Shown: positions 1-11,944 of the stretch, in pieces
Layout of the letters: each line of letters starts with the position of its first letter
Position numbering within the stretch: the first letter of the stretch is position 1
DNA from: Hippasteria phrygiana
Taxonomy: Eukaryota; Echinodermata; Asteroidea; Valvatida; Goniasteridae
Length of the DNA stretch: 64,000 nucleotides
Assembly (NCBI GenBank): GCA_037893225.1
Contig: JAZGUH010000185.1
Coordinates: 2,480,001-2,544,000 of the forward strand
Direction: 5' to 3'
Translations under genes and position numbers: made by a program
Notes under the pieces: model-generated
What the model was told of the DNA's origin: nothing
The model's database searches: none
Seen by the model: the letters and a program-made list of their open reading frames with translations, nothing else

Positions 1-170
1 TTCATAATGGCCTAGCGGAGCTGAGCCATTCTCTCCTAAAATATTGCCCAAAGGAAAGAAACTTGTTTCCCTTATTGTAAGCATGGTATTAGCATCGTCG
101 GCAGGATTTCCTGCACAAGAAATGTCTGTCGAACCTGGTCATTATAAAATCTAGTGAGGGTATGAATCCA

Positions 171-335
171 TCTAACGCAACTAAAAACGGATTGGTTGAA
201 AACAACCGATATATTTGTAGGATTGGTATAGACATGTGTCCAACCAATCCAATTGGTTGGACACATATCAACCAATAATTGGTTGTTTTAACCAATATAT
301 TGGTTATTTCAGCCAATCCGTTTTTAGAGCGTATA
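171..335. mobile_element. palindromic MITE, 'ctaaaaacggattggttg' type
   Basis: Inverted ends ctaaaaacggattgg and ccaatccgtttttag. The interior repeats ccaaccaat/attggttgg. A second copy is at 3857-4001. Ends resemble TA-CGCTCTAAAAACGG, so a TA target is possible. Confidence 0.65.
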
Positions 336-482
336 TCCTATTTGAATATTCATGAGCACAGGGGTGATGTCACAGAAGGGGAAAGCTTGAGCATCATAAC
401 TGATTTGTAAATTAAACAATGGAAGGATTTTTGTAACATTTGTGGGGATCATTGTTTTCTAAATATTTGTGTTTTCACTTTG

Positions 483-699
483 TTAACCCTTTGCGTACGG
501 ATGACGTCTGTGGACGCAAAAAAAGTGCCACCAGGCCGGATGACGCCATTGGCCGCCGTTTGTGCAGTTTCAATCCATTGTTGGATTATTGTTTATGATA
601 CGCTTGACTACACAACACCTTGTAGCGGTTCGCTTAGCTGCCAGAACCGCCGCGACACCCCGACGTCTCCCGTAAAATACCGTGCCCAAGGGGTTTTAA
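483..699. mobile_element. TTAA-bounded (piggyBac-like) MITE
   Basis: Begins TTAACCCTTTGCGTACGG and ends caaggggttTTAA. The core holds cagtttcaatccattgttgg, shared by the copies at 4068, 9558, 19034, 40645 and 48463. TTAA flanks and CCC/GGG termini are the piggyBac hallmark. No transposase is present. Confidence 0.7.
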
Positions 700-3468
700 A
701 GGGCTGGTTAGCCAGTCATTAAACAACTTGTGTCAGTAAAAATGTGCTAGTTTCCTTTCAAACTAGACAAAATAAAGAAACGACGACATTTTACAGCAAT
801 TAGACATGGACAATTTATATATACCCAGCATTACTTTAACTAAAGGCCTTTTCTAATTTTGTTGACGTATTGATGCTGTTTTCTTGAAAATTGGGCCTGC
901 ACTATGAAATGGGATACCTCATAGGATTGTGTTACACCACTCCGATACATGTCGTCTCGTGGAAGATCACATGGTCGCTTTGGTGTTTTCCTGAATCTGT
1001 TCGCTTGTTATGATAATAAATAATAGTCTGTCATTCTTTCTTGTGACCAGGAAAAATCCCTTAATATTCACGATCCCGGCTCTTAAACCATCATAAACCA
1101 GAAAACAATAATAAGGTCAATTTCTGGGGTGCAATCTACTTTTAATTAAGCCGTTCAAACAAAACGCATAATTGTTTTTACAATTTAAAAAGAAATTGCA
1201 AAGCTGTGTTGTGCACACAATCGGACAAAAAGCAAAACATCCGACCAACCAACCAAACAATGAACAACCACTATGGTCTCAGACAACCAGCCTGCAATGT
1301 GGCATGTGTTTTTTTCACCTTAGAAACAATACTTCCGGTCGTGTTGAAATCGAATTCCATTTCGAGTCGGCCTTGGTTCCTCCCGTGAGTCAATTACTGA
1401 CCTACCGTAGTTGCCAAGTAATCCGGCTTACAACTTTGCAAAATGTCGCCTGTTTTTTTTTCGTTTTACTCTTGGGATGGGTTAGTCGTCTCTTACGAGA
1501 ACCAATGAATTCGGACACATTTACAGGCCAGTCGACCTTAATTCTTGAAATTAAATCGCATCGTACACAATGAGATATTGAAAATAATATGGATTGAAGC
1601 ATTACAGACATTTTTTTCTGATCAAGGGACCAATGTTATTCATTGATGTCACTTTGTATGTGGTGGTACCGGCTGTATGGAATGACATTGAATTATATGA
1701 ATTATTATCTTAGCTAAGGGCAAAATAAATTGTGAAGAAGGGCAGGTGTTAAATGACACAGGTAAAACTCGGGGGAATAGAGAAGGACGGGGATATTAAA
1801 GGCCCAGCGAAATGAAAATCGTTTTCATAGATATCTTGCGCAAATATGAATGCTTCTAGAGGTTTGTAAGCATCAATGAATTCCCTGTTTGGACTCAAAA
1901 TAAGGATCGAATGTTCCTTTTCAAAATGTTCGATCTATTTCCTGACATGTGAGGGCGCTGTTGCTATGGTATCAGTCAAGGTACTCACTATTCAGATTAG
2001 GCACTTACAGTTCAAACAAGTCAGAATCTGACTTATTTCGGCAGTTTGTACGTTAAATTTGTTTCCTGACTGGCTACTAAATACATCAGAAATACAAACA
2101 TACGGGAAATTGACAACCGCGAATGTAACCGGTTTGAATCCGCTGCCCTGTTTAATTGCTTTTCTTGTACTAATTATGGTGTGGAGGATTCTATTTCAAG
2201 GGAAAACAAGTCCGAGAAGAAGTCTTGCAGCTCCCATAGCCAAGTACACAGAAACACTCTGGCAATTCTTGATTCGGAAAAAAACATCGCATACAGCCAA
2301 TAAAAAAGAAGGTCGTTTTCGTCTATATCACCCATGTACCGGAAAGGCATCACTTGATGCATTAACACAATGCCCACTTTCCGGTCAGTTGCGTATAACT
2401 AAGACCATTAATTGCTGTGCTGGTTTCCTTAATAATGAATAATAATCTATCATTTTATTCCACTCGGGGGGGGGGGGGGGGGGGTCGGGATTGCAGCTGG
2501 CGCCAAAACTCCCGTTTGTCATATCACTCATCGTTACTCTGAGGGAAATTTCGCAAATCGAAACGCGGGAAGCAGACGATAACGGATTGCGTCATGAATT
2601 GATGACACGAGTAAAATTTGAATTAATCGGATGTGCGTGCGGTAGGTTTATGTAAATTGGTCTTTGATGAAACCTCGCCAATGGCGGCGGCGTTCTACCA
2701 TTATAAGGTGAGGCTGTCATTGATCTTGATTTTTTTGAAGAAGGTTTCTTTTGGAGTCATTGAACGAAGGGGGAAGAGAAGTTTTTACTTATTTTTTTTT
2801 TTTTAAATCCACAATACAAGACTATAAGCCACTCTAGGTAAAGGGCTACGATCAAAGGCGGTAAGTTGGCGACATTATAAATTGCCAACCCTACCAAACA
2901 GACAAATCCGACAAAATAACCGTCCATTTGTGTTGAGAATTGTATAAACGCATGAAACGACCTTCCAGTTGTGGACTTTGCCGGGAGACATTCTGGAAAA
3001 TGGGAAAGAAAGCGTGTGTTTACTTGGCCAAAATGCTGTGCGAAGTGTATGGTCACTCTGCCATTGTCTACACATCCATGTTCATTTCTGACTCATTTTT
3101 CACTTTCACATGAAATTCCAAACTTACATTCCCTTAAAAAAAAACGTAGTGTCAAATTAACACCATGCCATCTATACCGAAAGAATGGTTTCGATATATC
3201 GCACAGTCACCATTTCACACAACAGTATCGCAGTGTATAGGGCCTAGGCACACTTTAACCAATTTGAATAATCGTTCAGAAAATGTGATTATTCCTTTCT
3301 AGAATGACACGATTTCCATCCACGCTTGACATTATGATACTGTTCATTTGGGAGTAGCTGAGCTGTCTATGTTGTTTACATCCGTGTTAGTCAGCTCGAT
3401 ACAGATAAATATTGAAACACTTTTAAGACTAACTAAAATAAATATATGTATTATTGCATAAGCTTTCG
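700..3468. other. no gene seen; short repeats only
   Basis: Frames up to 133 codons are present but show no family resemblance, coding bias or splice partners. A G18 tract lies at 2467-2484 and a piece of a dispersed repeat at 2811-2900. Confidence 0.6.
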
Positions 3469-3650
3469 TACACTGAACAATTATAGGGGTTAAATTTACC
3501 CAATTGTGGGTGAAAACTGCAACTACCCCAAAATTTGGGTGAATCTATCTCAACACAATCGGATGAGAGTAGGCTTACCCAAATTTTGGGTCGTTGCAGT
3601 TTTCACCCACAATTGGGTTAAGTTTAACCCCCCATGAATTTTTCAGTGTA
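3469..3650. mobile_element. 182-bp MITE with ~80-bp inverted repeats, TACACTGA ends
   Basis: Ends TACACTGAA...TTCAGTGTA. The arms share acccaattgtgggtgaaaac in inverse orientation. Terminal TA suggests a Tc1/mariner-type target duplication. Confidence 0.7.
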
Positions 3651-3856
3651 GCTATATATTTTCAGTTGTATAGCTATGGAAGCTTATGCCATAATTTTAA
3701 TTTTAATTTGTCTTTAAAGTGCTACCTGAATTCAATATTTATCTGAACATTTAAGCCAAGGGAAATGTTTGAAGACAGTTTGGAGAGTTTTAAGTGTGCA
3801 CCATAACTGCAGACATTCTGCAAAAAGATTCAGAAGCAAAATATATTCCCCGGCCT

Positions 3857-4001
3857 GCATACGCACTAAAAAAACGGATTGGTTGAAATAACCAATTGGT
3901 TGATATGTGTCCAACCAATTGGATTGGTTGGACACATACGGTATCTACCAATCCTACAAAATATATTGGTTGTTTTCAACCAATCCGTTTTAAGAGTGTA
4001 G
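3857..4001. mobile_element. palindromic MITE, second 'aaaacggattggttg' copy
   Basis: Inverted ends actaaaaaaacggattgg and ccaatccgttttaagagt, with the same ccaaccaattggattggttg core. It ends 67 bp before the TTAA element at 4068. Confidence 0.65.
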
Positions 4002-4067
4002 CTGTATCTCTTAATTGTTGACAAATACATGTTTAATTGACATCTGACTGAAATGAAGCTTACATTG

Positions 4068-4301
4068 TTAAAACCCCTTGAGTGCGGTATTCGTAGTGAG
4101 GCGCCGGGGTGCCGGGGGCGGCCTGTGCAGCCAAGCGAAACGGCCACAATGTGCTTGTGCAGTCAAGCGTGACATACACAATAATCCAACAATGGATTGA
4201 AACTGCACAAATAGCGGCCATAGGCGTCATCCCGGCCTGGTGGCACCGTTTGTTTTGCGCCATTTGGCGTCATCCGGCGTCATCTGTACGCAAGTGGTTA
4301 A
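4068..4301. mobile_element. TTAA-bounded (piggyBac-like) MITE
   Basis: TTAAAACCCCTTGAGTGCGG to CGTACGCAAGTGGTTAA, in inverse orientation to the 483 copy (core reads ccaacaatggattgaaactg). Confidence 0.7.
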
Positions 4302-5311
4302 AACTCCTGACATTAAAGCTTTCAACTCCATGACGGAAGACACATTGGTACTGAAAGCTTGTGGGCTTCCGTGGTGCGAAATATTTCACCATCGCTCAAA
4401 AACGTTGATCCCCCTAGCAAGACCCTGACATGTTTTTGAGTTAGTCTCAATAAGTGTCATCCTTACACGGAGGGGGAAACAGATATTTGGCCCTTGGAGA
4501 TGTATCGAGATTTCTGGCTAAAGAACCCTGCGGATGATAAATCGCCGTATTTATGATATGGACCGAGGGCACCGGTCGATACAGCGGGAGCCAGCGCTCC
4601 CCCTAAGACGGATGGCGTGCACAGCTAATCTACCGTGAAAACGTGTGACCGGTCGATCAAACTTTGGCCTTAATGACCATAATGTTTGCGAGAGTTGTGG
4701 GTCAGCGAACGTCATTTATAAAAAAAAGTTTGTAACAAGTTAAACATGGGAGAATGGCATCTGCATGTTGTTCTCTTGAAAAGTTTCGATTGAACGAAAA
4801 TTCTGAAAATGTTTCATCCGGCTGATGTAACCTGCCAGTCGCGCACAGCGGTAAGTGGATAATGTTAGATAGGAGTTCTGCGGACGTCATTTACAACGAT
4901 TAAGAAATTGCACTTAGGGGAATGAAAAATGATAGCCTTCTTTTTAGAAAAGGTTATTGTAGCAAAAAGCCAGATTACTTCTCGCACAGAAACATGAAAT
5001 CCCGAGAAAGGGAACTTTGCCAAGAATTGGAAACAAATTACTTCGTGCGTCATCAAGAATGGTTACAAAAGGAAGTGACGTTATAGCTACCAACGTCAGA
5101 AGGCTATTCGGTATATCATTTGTAAAATTCCAAGGGTGCGATTCATGGTTACAGTAATTTGTGAATAAACTTCGTTAAATGTGCGTCTTCGATTAAAATG
5201 GCGTCAGAAAAGCGCCCTCATTTGAGCAATATTATTTATTATTGGAATATTCTAGGCTGGTTTTCGTCGAGATTGTCCACTCCGCAGCAACAGTCTTGCG
5301 CGTTGATCTTT

Positions 5312-5545
5312 TTTATGGAAGTCGCCCGATACAAGGCTAAAGGCCATGCTAGTTAAAGGGCTACAACAGAGGTGGTGGGGTTGGCCACATTTTAGGTTGC
5401 CAGCCCTACCACCCTTACGGTTTTCCTAGGTCCTGATCTAAATAGAGGATAAATCTTCAATATATATATACCAAAGAAATGTTCAGACCTATAGGCCTAA
5501 ACCCAGGCGAGGTATTAAACTTCCACCGTTGATGAGACCAACTCA
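5312..5545 (+). repeat. dispersed 'gcccgatacaaggctaaagg' repeat
   Basis: Full-length copy, with tcgcccgatacaaggctaaa, ggttgccagccctaccaccc, ggtcctgatctaaatagagg and acttccaccgttgatgagac in order. The same blocks recur in the same order at 17024-17245. Confidence 0.65.
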
Positions 5546-7492
5546 CCTCCCATAATTTAGAGGGTGCTTAAAGAATTTCAATCCCAATTCTTCCTTAATT
5601 ATATCCCTCCATATTCCTGAAAGGTGATACAAATAGAAAAGAGAACAGAGATTATGTATTGCAAAAGTCCTCGATTTTGTTTTAATTTGAACAAATCCGC
5701 AAAGCAGTTTAACAAACTATCCTATATATTATTGGGAACTTGGTCACATTTTTTTCAGTTTCGTGTTTATTTTGTAGATGTCCTCGGTAAAATATAAGAT
5801 TTGTTTGACATTACGATGAACAAGCGGTGTAGAAAATGCCTTACCGCTCAGAATAAAATCTATACTCAAGGTATAGATTTTAGTAAAGTCAAGTCAAGGA
5901 GGGCAGGGGATGAAAGGAAAAGTGTTACCCTTCCACATTTCACAACTTCTAACTTTCAAAAAGCTCTCGGCTTAAAAATATTATTGCGAGGCTGTTTTCG
6001 ACAGCCAGCTCGTGATCGTCTTTCAGGAAGGACACACGGCTCTTTGCGAGGGAGGCTTCGCTGCTTTCCAGGGAAAAACCGGATTATCTTTACAAGGCCG
6101 CAGATGACTATCAAGCCCGCACGGAACCACTTGGCCTCAAAGTGAGGTCAGGCTGACCTCGGAAAGGTCAAGTTGCTGATCGGATCCTCCTGACCCTCTC
6201 GGCACTCGAGGATTAAAAATGAAACGAACCTTGGTGAGAAAATGCGTGCAATTCTTGCGGCATTGAGTTTCAGGAAAAAGAATCTTCATTGACATTTTGA
6301 TAATGCAGGCTGAGTCAAAAACCGATCCCCAATGTTCCCTTGTAAATTTAGAAAAATTGCCTATATAAATATTATATTTATTGGCTTGAAAGCATTAGTC
6401 CTAAGCTATTTTTAATATAAGAAAAACATTCATTTTAACCAAGTTGTTGGCGAATTTGAGGCTGTTGTTTAATCATAAACACACAATTTTTGTATTCGGG
6501 GCATAGCTGTTTTATGGGGTCCACAGCAAAACCTGGACTTTTTAAACGAAAATTTACCAATTTGGGCCTGAAAATAGGGAAAGAAAAAAATTCACTCGCC
6601 CCTTGAAAATGGCCGGGTCCCCCCCCCCCCCCCTCCCCCTCCCGCCCCCTTCTCTGTACATAACCTGGTTACGCCACTGAATGGTATCACACTTAAAGAT
6701 TCAGTATCTTGCAATCAACCACTCATTAGATAGATATCGCAACACTCAGTCTTGCAACCGGAGAGTAACAATAGCTCCGGGGTCCGGTATTGAACCGAGG
6801 CGCAAGAGGTGCCGGGGCCAGCGAGGATTTTTTTCCCCCAGGGGGCTGGGAGCAGGATACACGCTGCCCATCGATGTTGGAATCGTTCTCTGGGATCAAT
6901 GACGAGAAACATATTTTCCGGCACGTAGAAGTTGCAAAGTCGCCCCCGCAAGTGTGAGATCGAAACCATCACTTTTGTACACAAAAAATATAATTCCTGG
7001 CGCACACGGTAAACTAAGCACGAAAAGCCTTTCTTGAAAAAAATAGGATTACCATGTATGTGATGTACCGGTATATTGCCTGCTGAGATAGTATTCAGCT
7101 GTTGTTTGCTTAGCATGGAAATCCCGTTGAGTTTTGGCTGACAACCTATTTTTTTACTGAGCTAAACTTTGTGTGCTGAGCAGCTCTGTGAAATGGGAGT
7201 CTTTTGATGAGACGCGTGGTGGCAGCAGACATACCGGTCCGTTGTTATCACCAGTCTTGCCCATGCTCAGAACTACACGCGCTTGCTCAAAACTAGCAAA
7301 AATGACCGTTCGTTATTTTATGTATATTGAATCACGCAAAGTATGAATACTGCAGTGCAACTGTGTTATCAGCTCTACGAGAGCTACAAATTAAAACAAG
7401 AATGTGGAGACTTTCGTTCATTTTAACTCTCCATTTTCATGTTTACCTTGTTTAAAGTAGAAAAGCAGAATGTGACTACTTCAAAGTAAATA

Positions 7493-7575
7493 TGGATATT
7501 TTTTCAAGGTGAACAAAGAAAACTGAAGAAGCGGGATTAGAGCCTGCGACCTCCGGAATACCGTACCGGATTTTT
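7493..7575 (-). mobile_element. tRNA-headed SINE fragment
   Basis: The minus strand reads ccggtacggtattccggagg, gtcgcaggctctaatcccgc and then agttttctttgttcaccttg, the same order as the SINE at 38103. Only the B-box half and tail remain. Confidence 0.55.
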
Positions 7576-8469
7576 GTTTTTAAAGGTCCCAATCCCACCA
7601 CACCCCTAAAAAATTCACTTATACAAAACCAATTAAACTAATGCCAAAAACTAGAGTTAAAAATTTACTTGTTTTTTTGTTTTGCACCTCACTGACCTCA
7701 TACCACCGTCAGCATGTACAGTACTGTGGTGAAATTACTACAAGTAAATGACGTAACGGTGTAGACATTATTTTTGTTCTCTTGTTTTTCCTGTCACCAC
7801 CATGAAGTCCCGCATGCATTATTTATGATAGTCTTGAATTATACATATGTCAACTCCGGCTGACGGGTATACTATCGGCTCAATTCCTGCCGATGGTTTT
7901 CGGCGGGAACTGGGAGTCCGATGGTCAGGGAAAACATAGCCCGCGGAGCTGCTGTATCGTCTGGTGCCCGACTGGCCTGCCCGGCTCGTGGTTAGCAAGG
8001 CAGATTTCATGCTGGCCCCGGGTCTGCTTTATCGATCCCCATATATCTACATGTCATCTGGCTGACTGGAGAAAATCTTTCTAGGAACCTGCAGCCCTTA
8101 AAGCTTGCGTCCCGGTCGTTTTTTAAGCTTATGACCTTCGGCTACAAACAAAACGGAGATCAGCTCATCATTATGGCACCAGTCTGATGGGTCGTGTGTC
8201 CAAAGTATACACGTTACAGTGATTTATACCATTCATCGTGGCACCATTCTAGTTTGAGTAGTGCGAAATGTCAAAGGTTCGACATTTTAGCTTTTTTAAG
8301 GTTTTCAAAAGAATGAAAGAAGAGCCACGGGTGTGTGAAAGGATCAACAGCGAATGATTCTTATGTACATGCGATGTGCATGGTGTACGTGTGAATGTTC
8401 GGTTCAGTTTCAATGGGAGACTTTTGTAACGCTAGTGGCAGCAGACATACCGGGTCCTTTTCCACTGGG

Positions 8470-8600
8470 CCTGTTTGTTTCACACGAATCCGGATCGCGA
8501 TCAGTGATCCAGCCGCTGGGTTCGCTCCATCCATTAGGCGGAATCTGGTGTGTGAACCAATTAACGTACAGATCACTGATCGCGATCCAGTGAACCAAAC
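8470..8600. repeat. palindromic element with gatcgcgatc arms
   Basis: cggatcgcgatcagtgatcc and its inverse gatcactgatcgcgatcc lie about 90 bp apart. The flanks (tggcagcagacataccgg; gcgcatgcgcagaactggc) also recur at 7215-7300 and 15690-15820. Confidence 0.5.
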
Positions 8601-8814
8601 GGGCCCTCAGTCTCACCAGTTGTGCGCATGCGCAGAACTGGCAAAAGGGACCGGTTTGTCTACCATCAGCGTCTCAAAATTTTCCCATCACTTCCAAAAC
8701 TGTGGTCCGCGTTTCCAACAGGCACATTTCGGACGGGCATGCACTAGTTCGACTTCGAATCAAATTTGATTTCCCTAAACTGTTCCAGATGTATGGAAGA
8801 ATAAGAATGATGAA

Positions 8815-8945
8815 TACTCAATCACACGTCAATCACAAGTCAGATCACAAAGTCAATCACAAGTCAGATCAAAAGGCAGATCACAAGTCAATCATAAGTC
8901 AGCTCACAAGCTACATGGGATGAACAATCACAAAGGAATGCTTTT
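8815..8945. mobile_element. truncated relative of the hAT-type MITE
   Basis: Tandem aatcacaagtcagatcac units (about 8 in 90 bp) are followed by 'cacaaaggaatgcttttgtt', also found in the 32.26 kb element. No terminal inverted repeats are visible, so this is a fragment or a decayed copy. Confidence 0.4.
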
Positions 8946-9119
8946 GTTGTATTTGTATAACAAACACACTATAGCTAGAACCAGAGCCAGAGCCAGGTTT
9001 TATTTTTATATTCCGTCTCCCAAATAATTTAATAACCAGTGCTGACGTTGGTGGCGCCATTACACATTGCTGCTTGCTGAGCGCTTTTATTCCATACACG
9101 TTGCACATAACATTATGAT

Positions 9120-9255
9120 GCACGATATGGGGCAGAGGGAACCCCCCCCCCCCCCCCCTCTTTTGTGTTGGTCATTGTGTTCCCGGAATCTCAGGAATTC
9201 TTTTCAGAGGTCTGGGGGGGGGGGGGGGGGGGTACCCCTCTGCCCCATATCGTGC
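9120..9255. mobile_element. hairpin element with opposed C and G tracts
   Basis: Inverted ends GCACGATATGGGGCAGAGGG and CCCCTCTGCCCCATATCGTGC. Each arm runs directly into a homopolymer: C16 on the left, G18 on the right. The arms could pair for about 35 bp. Confidence 0.7.
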
Positions 9256-9557
9256 TGGGTATATAATATACAATATGCATCCTATCAACATATTACATGT
9301 ATAGGTAGAAAAATTATGTGTACAGTTTAGTGTTTTTTTCGTTTTTTCATAATTCATTAGTAGAGGAAAATATGTGAAATTGAAAATGTCAGTCAGAGCA
9401 CGGACATAACAGCTTAAAAAAGAGTCCCTCATCCAAACGATTTCAGAATAATTGACAGACGGTAGAGTGAATGCAGAAATATTTTTGGCTGTAATTTTTT
9501 TTCATTGGGTTAGCCAAATGAGAATTTACATTTAAAAAGAATCAGTGGTGTGTGATA

Positions 9558-9779
9558 TTAAAACCCCTTGAGTACGGTATTTTACGGGAGTCGTCGGGGT
9601 GCCGCGGCGGCTCTGCAGCCAAGCTAACCGCTACAATGTGTTTGTGCAGTCAAGCGTAACCTATACACAATAATCCAACAATGGATTGAAACTGCACAAA
9701 CAGCGGCCAATTGCGTCATCCGGCCTGGTGGCACTGTTTTTTTTGCGCCAAATTCCGTCATCCGTACGCAAGGGTTTAA
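9558..9779. mobile_element. TTAA-bounded (piggyBac-like) MITE
   Basis: TTAAAACCCCTTGAGTACGG to CGTACGCAAGGGTTTAA, with the same internal core. Confidence 0.7.
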
Positions 9780-11944
9780 TTAAGGTGTGGTTGAACAGGC
9801 GCGTTCAAATCACTGACCAAATTTACCAGCAAAGCAGTACGGACGTCAAATTTATAAATCAATGACTCTGATACGTGTTCTCCCTACAACCGAACCGACT
9901 TGATTATTGATTATTGACTAACAATAATGTATTTGTTATTAACCAATGTTCTCAGTGCAGGTAGGGTAATATAGGGTGGGGTAATACGAGGGAAGGCGAT
10001 TATGAAAATAATTTATTCGCGATTAAGGGGCGAATTAGAGAATGAGTGTGACTTTTAGCGATCACTTCTCCCAGCCTCAACCCACGCTGGAGATTACCGC
10101 CGCCAGCCATTCTACCAATACGTCGAAGCCAACCCAATTATTTGTTAATGAGAATGTAATAACCTAATTGATTTGTACTGCAGATGAGACGGGCCTTCCT
10201 TTGATGGATACATTGGTCCCAGTGACGATATCAGAGATTCAATTGCGAGGAAACTCGTGAATATTTCAGGACCGTCAACATTGAATATTGATAGAAATTA
10301 GAAGGGGGTGAAAACCATTATCATTGTTGTAGCAGCAATAAACGTGTAATAAAAGATATCCACCTTTTTCTTAATATATGTATTGTGTGAAGCTTTGCAT
10401 GGTGGAGTTGTGAGCTGAAAAGTAGGTTGCGGGTATTATACACCATGGAAAGATATATGTTTTGTGAAGCTTTGTTGGCTCTAAAAAGAGCCGATGGTGA
10501 GATAAGGTCTCGACGTTTCGAACAGTGTGCTCTGTTCGTCTTCAGGAGACTGCCCACACTTCCTCACAATAGAGATATCTTTCTATGGTGTAGTACCCGC
10601 GACCTATACTTTCCAGCATCAAAATTATTTCTTGCTGAATTTTATTTTTTCGGTTTTACTGTAGCCTATTATGTGGGATTTGTTTTAACTATGTTAATGG
10701 CATTTTAGTCTTTGTTATTGCCTTTTTAGTCTTTGTTTTTTCTCTCTCAAAATCTTGGGTAACGCAAAGCACTGCATGTTGTTTTCAGAAGCAAGCGTGC
10801 AAAGGAGCAGAATACAATGATGGTTCGAGAACACTTAACTTGTTGGTAAGGGGCACTGTGATTGGGCTGAAAATTATTCTGTAAGAAGACGGTGAACGGG
10901 ATTTCTTTTCGGTCTTGTTTTACATTATGGTCAAGAAAGTGTTTTTTTTTTAAACTAAAAACTGCAATTTAACCTGACTTTTGTAAACACAAATTTTCTC
11001 ATTTCTGATTGGTCGTGCAATTGCTACGTAATGATCGTAGATGCACACGTCGTTCACACATGGGCCCTACTCGGGATTCAGTTGGCAAGATGTGGGAATT
11101 TAAAGTTGCCCGAGTTGCCCAGCTTGTGCCCAGCTGGGTCCCATTTACGGCATTTTTGCTCAGATTTGCCCAGTCGGTACCCACTCAGGACCCATAATCA
11201 GTTATAAGTGTAAAAAGGGACACATATTGCCCAGTCAAAAACCCACAGGGGCCCCAATTGTTTTGCTATCTGGGTTCCAACTTCGGTAAATGTTATCTGG
11301 CAGCTTTACAAAGTTCGCCCTATATACAGATATCGTGTCCTTACATTTGGGATCATGACTGTCATGCAAGGTCAGGCCCTGTCACTGTGACAACTAAGTG
11401 GGTTTGATGTTTGTCGACTTGATCAGATAACCTGTAGCATCAGATAAGTCCCAACATGTTATGGCGTGTTTTTCAGTTGTTGTATGAAACAAGATTTTAG
11501 GGGAGCTCGTCACTATTTCCATATATTGGCAGTTAAAAACTGACACCGGGGGCAAACATCAAAAAATGAAACTACTGAATTATTACAAAATAGGCCTACC
11601 GTACTAGAATGTGAGTAGGCCTAGCCTAGACGTCTCATTGATTAACTATTTAATAAATTATTCAAAAGGTACAATAATTTATCAATATATAGGGCCTAAT
11701 CTCAGTAATCACTCTTAAGGTTTCCTGTTTCGATTACGAATCGAGCTCTGCCAAAATCCATGACTTAAATATGATGTTTAAAAGAGCAAGCGGAAAAATA
11801 TAATTGCTTCATTTCTTGAGAACAAACACGAGCTAGTATTTTTTCTAGTTATCTAAAGTCGTTCTCTAACAAAGTTACTCGACGGCGAACAGTCGATGAC
11901 ACGAAATCTAAAAGATGACGTCATTTTGGCCGTGCTTAATCCGA
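9780..11944. other. no gene seen apart from the hairpin repeat at 10422
   Basis: Probably the 3' flank of the minus-strand secreted gene from about 11600 on. At 11060-11260 several gggtccc/cccagt segments look repetitive. Confidence 0.5.
10422..10604. repeat. inverted repeat with central hairpin
   Basis: The arm gcgggtattatacaccatgg and its inverse ccatggtgt-like ctatggtgtagtacccgc flank a central gaacagtgtgctctgttc palindrome followed by ttcaggagac. This looks like the 3' hairpin region of a retroelement, but no coding part is present. Confidence 0.4.

Larger units (their letters stand above)
4302..9119. other. gene-poor stretch with mobile-element pieces
   Basis: Contains the repeat at 5312, a SINE fragment at 7493 and the gatcgcgatc element at 8470. 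The 114-codon frame at 5801-6145 matches nothing I recognise. A C tract lies at about 6620, and a 'ttgcttagcatgg'-type MITE remnant at about 7090. Confidence 0.5.

Noticed and set aside
6715..7116. 133-codon minus-strand frame
   Set aside because: It runs through MITE sequence (tgctaagcaaacaacagctg) and shows no domain.
8620..8635. NRF1-like TGCGCATGCGCA site as a promoter
   Set aside because: It lies within a dispersed repeat flank, with no gene start nearby.
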